Positions 8,597-12,297 of a DNA stretch of 12,297 nt are shown here, piece after piece (within the stretch, counting starts at the first letter, position 1; each line of letters starts with the position of its first letter). The stretch is from Akkermansia sp. (lineage in GTDB: Bacteria > Verrucomicrobiota > Verrucomicrobiia > Verrucomicrobiales > Akkermansiaceae): NCBI GenBank assembly GCA_020047775.1, contig JAIFNK010000056.1, positions 1-12,297 of the forward strand. Reading direction: 5' to 3'. A model generated the notes under the pieces. It was given only the letters and a program-made list of their open reading frames with translations, did not search any database and was not told the origin of the DNA. Both the position numbers and the translations under genes were made by a program.

Positions 8597-8898
8597 TCCA
8601 CGAGCCGGACGAGTTTCCCGTCGAATGTCACCTTCAGGCCGATCTCCTTCTTCTTGGTGCCTTCCACGGGAATCGGCTTGTCCCATTTTACGAACCAATA
8701 GTGCGCCGCACCAAAGAGCACGGATTGCTCCATGGTGATGCTGACGATGTAGGTGGAATTCACCAGACCGCGCTCTTTCAGGTGATCATCCGCCATTTTG
8801 GCGACTTTCTGGGCGGTCACGGCTGGCGGGGCAGCTTCCGTGGTGCCGGCCGCGACGGACCAGAAGGCGAGGATGAGGATGCAGATGAATTGATTCAT
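8593..8898 (-). CDS. Small exported protein of unknown function
   Basis: A 101-residue protein from ATG 8898, not assigned to a known family. Residues 1-23 look like a signal peptide: a hydrophobic core FICILILAFWSVAAG and a likely signal-peptidase I site after T-E-A (before A23-P24). The n-region M-N-Q has no basic residue, which is unusual. The mature part begins with a helix-like segment (26-44, ending DDHLKERG). Alternating β-type segments follow (YIVSITMEQ, AHYWFVKWD, IGLKVTFDGKLVRLV). A helix followed by strands ending in DGKLVRL resembles PepSY-like domains; this is only a fold guess. The frame is open further upstream to 9105, but that part crosses the repeat element and reads as its translation, so ATG 8898 is preferred. 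The stop overlaps a possible start of the helicase gene, so the two may form an operon. Confidence 0.72.
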   Translation of the reverse strand: MNQFICILILAFWSVAAGTTEAAPPAVTAQKVAKMADDHLKERGLVNSTYIVSITMEQSVLFGAAHYWFVKWDKPIPVEGTKKKEIGLKVTFDGKLVRLVD

Positions 8899-8950
8899 GG
8901 TGGCGTGGAGTTGGATGACTCGTTCTTCGTGGAGAGGACGAATTTCGGAT

Positions 8951-8978
8951 AGCGTAGATTCCGCGACTGCTTTGCCAA
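8951..8978 (-). promoter_or_regulatory. Candidate sigma-70-type promoter for the exported-protein/helicase pair
   Basis: On the minus strand, TTGGCA (8978-8973, five of six matches to the -35 consensus) is followed after 16 bases by TACGCT (8956-8951, three of six matches to the -10 consensus). Transcription would begin near 8944 and leave a leader of about 46 nt before ATG 8898. It lies between the repeat element and the gene. The weak -10 makes this tentative. Confidence 0.25.
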
Positions 8979-9007
8979 GAATGATTTCCCCCGGAAGGCG
9001 GGCGAGA

Positions 9008-9189
9008 CCATGGAAGGAGAAAGTGAAGCCAAAAGGTAGCGCTGCCTTGATAAGGCAGCAGCCAATGCGAGGTGAAAGTGAAGCCCAAGTGGAGCGGAAC
9101 GGCATTCACTTGGACACCTCTTTCCCACCTCATGGGCATGCGCTTTTGTCAAAAGCGCGCTACCTGGCACCTCTGTCCCACCTCATTGG
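9008..9189. repeat. Complex inverted-repeat element with nested hairpins (REP/MITE-like)
   Basis: Most of the 326-nt non-coding stretch between purK and the small exported gene is one imperfect palindrome. In order: a 23-nt unit (9008-9030); GGTAGCGC (9035-9042); hairpin TGCCTT-GAT-AAGGCA (9043-9057); a related unit (9062-9085); CCAAGTG (9085-9091); a 15-nt loop; CACTTGG (9107-9113); an inverted unit (9113-9137); hairpin GCTTTTG-T-CAAAAGC (9142-9156); GCGCTACC (9157-9164); and a final inverted unit (9166-9189). The terminal 8-mers and the central 7-mers are exact inverted repeats. The two right-hand units are also a direct repeat (9115-9141 and 9168-9194, 24 of 27 identical). No transposase, long ORF or target duplication was seen. 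It resembles palindromic intergenic elements of the REP or MITE type, but I do not recognise the family. Confidence 0.75.
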
Positions 9190-9224
9190 CGTGCCAACTG
9201 AAGGTCCGCGGTCCGTGAAGAGGT

Positions 9225-10376
9225 TCAGCCCAGCCAGACCTTCTTCAGCGCTTCGGCACGGGCGAGGTTGGACTCGGTCGTCGTGCCGATGAAATTGGCG
9301 TGTCCCATTTTCCGGCGACCACGGGCGTGGCGTTTGCCGTAAAGGTGGAGGTGCGCCTCACCGTCCTCGAACAGCGGAAGCCAGTCCGGCGGGGTGGTTT
9401 CGTCCTGCCACATGTCGCCTAGCAGATTGAGCATCACCACCGGCGTGAGCAGGCGGGTGGAGCCTAACGGCAAGCCGATGACGGCGCGGAGTTGTTGCGC
9501 GAACTGCGAGGTGACACAGGCGTCGAGCGTGTGGTGGCCGGAATTGTGCGGACGCGGCGCGATCTCGTTGACGAGCAGCGAGCCGTCGGTTTTCAGGAAA
9601 AACTCGACGCCGAGAATCCCGCGATAATCCAGCGCTTCCGCCACCCGGCGGGCAATCGCCGCCGCCTCCAAGGCCACCGCCGGCGAGACGCGGGCCGGGA
9701 TGATGGAGACGTCCAGGATGTGGTGGCGATGGCGGTTTTCCGCCGGATCGTAAGTGACAGTAACGCCATCCGCACCGCGCGCGGCCATCACGGAAAGCTC
9801 TTTTTCAAAAGGCACCCACGCTTCCAAAACGGCGCGCGGCGCTTCGAAGGCAGCCCAGATCTTTTCCGGATCCTCGTTGCCCTCCAGTTTGACCTGGCCC
9901 TTGCCGTCGTAGCCGAAATCCGCGGTTTTCAGGACGCCCGGGCCATTGAGTTCCTTCATCGCGGCGGCCAGATCCGCGGCGCTGGAAATGACGGCGAACC
10001 AGGTGTGCGGGATGTGGTTCTCGCGCAGGAAATTTTTCTCCCGCTCGCGGTTCTGACAGATGCAGATGGCGTATGGCGAGGGATACAGCCCCGTGGATTT
10101 GGCGACCGTCTCCAGCGTCTCGCAGGGGATATTTTCAAATTCCACGGTCGCCACGGTCACGCGGCTGCAGAAGTCCTTGAGCGCCAGTGCGTCGTCGAAC
10201 GGCTTGTCGATGACCTCGTCGGCGCACTCGACGGCGGGCGCTTCGAGACCACCGGTCCAGATCACCGTGCGCACGCCCATCCGGCGGGCCGCGAGGGCAA
10301 TCATCCGGCCAAGCTGGCCACCACCGATGACGCCGACGACACAATGCGGCGCGTGAATAGGAAGAGAAGAAGGCAT
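9225..10376 (-). CDS. purK: N5-carboxyaminoimidazole ribonucleotide synthase (PurK)
   Basis: This ATP-grasp enzyme converts AIR, ATP and bicarbonate to N5-CAIR in purine synthesis; PurE then isomerises the product. It has 383 residues, the usual length. Motifs in order: the N-terminal glycine loop GVIGGGQLGRM (15-25), VEFENIP (78-84), CQNREREKNFL (107-117), the ATP-grasp loop GYDGKGQ (155-161), the metal and substrate segment NEIAPRPHNSGHHT (270-283) and the C-terminal GRRKMGH (353-359). ATG 10376 lies just after the purE stop codon (4 nt between them), so the pair is almost certainly co-transcribed as purE-purK. An in-frame TTG at 10388 would overlap purE by eight bases and is less likely. 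No clear Shine-Dalgarno is present, which fits coupling to purE translation. All family motifs look intact. Confidence 0.97.
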   Translation of the reverse strand: MPSSLPIHAPHCVVGVIGGGQLGRMIALAARRMGVRTVIWTGGLEAPAVECADEVIDKPFDDALALKDFCSRVTVATVEFENIPCETLETVAKSTGLYPSPYAICICQNREREKNFLRENHIPHTWFAVISSAADLAAAMKELNGPGVLKTADFGYDGKGQVKLEGNEDPEKIWAAFEAPRAVLEAWVPFEKELSVMAARGADGVTVTYDPAENRHRHHILDVSIIPARVSPAVALEAAAIARRVAEALDYRGILGVEFFLKTDGSLLVNEIAPRPHNSGHHTLDACVTSQFAQQLRAVIGLPLGSTRLLTPVVMLNLLGDMWQDETTPPDWLPLFEDGEAHLHLYGKRHARGRRKMGHANFIGTTTESNLARAEALKKVWLG

Positions 10377-10380
10377 GAAA

Positions 10381-10887
10381 TCAGTCAATGGGATCGAGAG
10401 GAGGCAGCGCGGCCGACTTCACGGCGGCGGTCTGGTTTTTGCGGAAATCGGCGAGTTTCTCGGCGAGCCCGGCGTCGTAATTCGCGAGCATGGCCACGGC
10501 AAAAAGCGCGGCGTTCGTCGCCCCCGCCTTGCCGATGGCGAACGTGGCGGTCGGAATGCCGGCAGGCATTTGCACGATGGAAAGAAGCGAGTCCACGCCT
10601 TGCAGCGCCTTGGATTCCACTGGCACGCCGAGCACCGGGATGTCGGTGATGGCAGCGGTCATTCCGGGCAAATGCGCCGCACCACCGGCTCCGGCGATGA
10701 TGCATTTCAATCCCCTGCCCCGGGCCTCGGTCGCATAGGAAACCAGCTTGTCCGGCGTCCGGTGGGCGCTCACGACCTCCGCCTCCCACGCCACACCGAA
10801 GTCGCGCAAAGTGCGGGCCGCGTGCTCCATCGTCGGCCAATCCGACGTGCTACCCATGATGATTCCGACGACTGGCGCTGCGTTCAT
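10381..10887 (-). CDS. purE: N5-carboxyaminoimidazole ribonucleotide mutase (PurE, class I)
   Basis: PurE moves the carboxyl group of N5-CAIR to give CAIR for de novo purine synthesis. It has 168 residues from ATG 10887, normal for a class I PurE. The substrate-phosphate loop is [14 protein letters not shown] (8-21), with the conserved S13, S15 and D16. The active-site segment SAHRTPD (40-46) carries the catalytic histidine H42. [12 protein letters not shown] (65-76) is the second conserved loop. The frame stays open upstream to about 11451, but that region is antisense to recO and has no PurE-like sequence, so ATG 10887 is the start. The gene leads a purE-purK pair, and the presence of PurK agrees with the class I two-enzyme route. 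It is divergent from recO across a 78-nt gap. Confidence 0.97.
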   Translation of the reverse strand: MNAAPVVGIIMGSTSDWPTMEHAARTLRDFGVAWEAEVVSAHRTPDKLVSYATEARGRGLKCIIAGAGGAAHLPGMTAAITDIPVLGVPVESKALQGVDSLLSIVQMPAGIPTATFAIGKAGATNAALFAVAMLANYDAGLAEKLADFRKNQTAAVKSAALPPLDPID

Positions 10888-10965
10888 GCTCGCAGCGTGG
10901 CGGACTCGCGGCGGGCCGTCAATACGCGCTTGTTTAGCGAACCCGCCGGATAAATCAGCATCGCC

Positions 10966-11568
10966 ATGGCGGAAATTCTCGCCGAAACTCCCGCCGTGCA
11001 TCCCACGGAAGCCATCGTGATCCGCCTGACCCGCCTCACCGACACCAGCCTCATCGTCCACTGGTTCACCGAAACGCACGGTTTGGTCAAAACCGTGGCC
11101 AAGGGTGCCCGGCGGCCGAAAAGCCCGTTCGCCGGCCAACTCGACCTTTTTTTCGGCGGCGAAATCACCTTCAGCCAGGCACGGCGGGGCGATTTGCACA
11201 CGCTGCGCGAGGTCGCCATCCGCGATTGGCGTGAGGGACTCAGGCTCCACTACGATTCCACCCTGCTCGCAGCCTACTGCTGCCAGTTGATGGAATCCGC
11301 CGTCGAGCCCGAGCATTCCGAGCCTGGATTTTACGACCTGTTGAAGCGCGCTCTCGACCACTTCAGCTCGGCACCGCCCAGCCTGAGGGCACTCCGACAC
11401 TTCGAAACCGAGCTCGCCCGGCTTCTCGGAGTCTTTCATCATCAATACCAAGCGGAAATTTCCCTGCGCGACGCCCTCGGCTTGTTGCCGCCTTCACGGG
11501 GCGCACTCCTTGGAAGACTTTCCTCCGCCGGTGATTTCCGCTCGTCAGAGCCGAAAATCCACGAATAA
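10966..11568 (+). CDS. recO: Recombination mediator RecO, short form
   Basis: RecO helps load RecA on single-stranded DNA in the RecF pathway and can anneal DNA strands. The N-terminal OB-fold is clear: [22 protein letters not shown] (14-35) followed by [25 protein letters not shown] (39-63), where AKGARRPKS is the family hallmark. A helical region follows (about 87-160). The protein is only 200 residues against about 240-255 in E. coli and Bacillus. The C-terminal zinc module with its cysteine pairs is absent; the only cysteines are the adjacent C105-C106. I saw no frameshift that would restore a longer tail, because a TPR gene begins 31 nt after the stop. ATG 10966 is preceded by GGATAAATCAGC, at best a weak ribosome site. 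The short form may be normal in this lineage. Confidence 0.9.
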   Translation: MAEILAETPAVHPTEAIVIRLTRLTDTSLIVHWFTETHGLVKTVAKGARRPKSPFAGQLDLFFGGEITFSQARRGDLHTLREVAIRDWREGLRLHYDSTLLAAYCCQLMESAVEPEHSEPGFYDLLKRALDHFSSAPPSLRALRHFETELARLLGVFHHQYQAEISLRDALGLLPPSRGALLGRLSSAGDFRSSEPKIHE

Positions 11569-11599
11569 TGATTCCACTCTCAAGAAAACTCAAAGCCTC

Positions 11600-12297
11600 A
11601 TGGACTCTCCCACCGCTACCCTCATCGGCATTCTCCAAGACCGCGTGGAATCCCTGCGGGCTTCCGGCAATCTCAACGAAGCCCTGCACGCCGCCACCGC
11701 AGCGGTGGAAAAGGCCCAACAATCGCTCGGTCCGAATTTGGATAGCATCGACGCTTTTGCCACCACCCTTGAGATCCGCGGCGACGTTTACCGCGAGCTC
11801 GGGATGTGGGAACTCGCCCGTGACGACTACCGCCAGGCCATCGACCAGTTGCAGAATCGCCCCGACCGCTACGGCCAGGTCGGCCGGATTCACGCCGGGC
11901 TCGGGGCGGCCTACGATGGACTCGGCCTCGAGGAACGTGCGATCAGCCACTGGCAGAAAGCCATTGAGTTTTTCGAGCAAAACGAGCCACCGCTCCTGCT
12001 CGACATCGCCGCCATGGCGAACAACCTCGGTTTCATCGCCAAGGCCAACGGCGACCTCGACTCCGCCGAATCCCATTTCCTCCGCGCCCTCGAAATCGTC
12101 CACTCCCAACTCGGCCAGGAACACGAGCAAACCGCGACCGTCTCCAGCAACCTCGGCGCGCTTTACCAAGCAGCCGGTTACTACGAGCAATCCCGCGAGA
12201 TGCACATGATCGCGCTGGAAACCCGCCGCAGCATCCTCGGCGAAGAGCACCCGGACACCGCCCAATCCCATAACAATCTCGCGCTCGCCCTGCTCAA
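11600..12297 (+). CDS. TPR-repeat protein, 3'-truncated by the window edge
   Basis: An open frame from ATG 11600 (MDSPTATLIG...) runs without a stop to the last base, giving 232 residues. It is built of tetratricopeptide repeats at about 54-85, 96-126, 137-168, 180-211 and from 222 on. The later ones are spaced about 42 residues apart and carry the kinesin-light-chain-type signature (LGEEHPDTAQSHNNLALALL, 213-232). TPRs are protein-binding scaffolds, so the partner and role cannot be told. There is no signal peptide or membrane helix in the visible part; a C-terminal effector domain may lie outside the window. The start is 31 nt after the recO stop on the same strand, so co-transcription is possible. 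A competing frame (11568-12209) has a Ser/Pro/Thr/Arg-rich translation typical of an out-of-frame reading and is rejected. Confidence 0.9.
   Translation, partial: MDSPTATLIGILQDRVESLRASGNLNEALHAATAAVEKAQQSLGPNLDSIDAFATTLEIRGDVYRELGMWELARDDYRQAIDQLQNRPDRYGQVGRIHAGLGAAYDGLGLEERAISHWQKAIEFFEQNEPPLLLDIAAMANNLGFIAKANGDLDSAESHFLRALEIVHSQLGQEHEQTATVSSNLGALYQAAGYYEQSREMHMIALETRRSILGEEHPDTAQSHNNLALALL

Noticed and set aside
8899..9170. Several overlapping small open frames through the repeat element, both strands
   Set aside because: They exist because the repeat units contain no stops. They repeat similar short peptide phrases (such as GFTF and FTFSFHG) that come from the DNA repeats, not from protein selection.
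9115..9194. CRISPR-like direct repeat pair (27 nt, 24 identical, 26-nt spacer)
   Set aside because: There are only two copies, the spacer contains a hairpin, and related copies occur inverted on the left side. The pair is part of the palindromic element, and no cas gene is present.
9492..10649. Long + strand open frame of 385 codons opposite purK and purE
   Set aside because: It is antisense to two confidently identified enzymes, its translation is rich in Arg, Gly and His with no recognisable motif, and it spans the purE/purK junction. It is a product of high GC at codon position three.
10888..11451. N-terminal extension of purE of 188 residues
   Set aside because: It is fully antisense to recO and resembles no PurE sequence; ATG 10887 gives a normal-length PurE.
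11568..12209. + strand open frame of 213 codons overlapping the TPR gene
   Set aside because: The translation is Ser/Pro/Thr/Arg-rich and without domains; the other frame from 11600 gives clear TPR repeats to the window end.

Overview
The window is chromosomal, GC-rich (about 60 %) bacterial DNA with dense housekeeping content. I saw no phage, insertion-sequence, CRISPR, rRNA or tRNA signal. The style of the hypothetical proteins suggests a Verrucomicrobiota bacterium, perhaps near Luteolibacter or Haloferula: a zinc ribbon plus one membrane helix plus a conserved C-terminal domain, a SWIM-SNF2 helicase, and almost no Shine-Dalgarno sequences. This lineage call is an inference from protein style and was not tested by a search.

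Layout from left to right. (1) The 3' part of a TerC/Alx-family membrane protein on the + strand (to 733). (2) A minus-strand run from 5088 down to 890: an Hsp70-family chaperone followed by two single-pass membrane proteins of unknown function that look like diverged paralogues of each other. (3) A GNAT-like acetyltransferase (5178-5810, +), divergent from the chaperone. An imperfect 17-nt palindrome lies in the 89-nt gap between them. (4) A minus-strand pair made of a small exported protein (8898-8593) and a large SWIM-SNF2 helicase (8596-5834); if the helicase starts at TTG 8596 the two overlap as ATTGA. (5) A non-coding stretch (8899-9224) that contains a roughly 180-nt complex inverted-repeat element. 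(6) purE-purK on the minus strand (10887 down to 9225), encoding the two-step AIR to CAIR conversion of purine synthesis. (7) Divergent from purE, a short recO (10966-11568, +) followed after 31 nt by a TPR-repeat protein that runs off the right edge (11600 onward).

Most of the window is ordinary. The parts most worth a second look are the structured repeat element at 9008-9189, in which the two arms carry hairpins of different sequence but the same pairing; the chaperone linked to two paralogous membrane proteins; the palindrome between the chaperone and acetyltransferase genes; and a RecO that lacks the usual cysteine module. I found no convincing new multi-gene defence or metabolic system.
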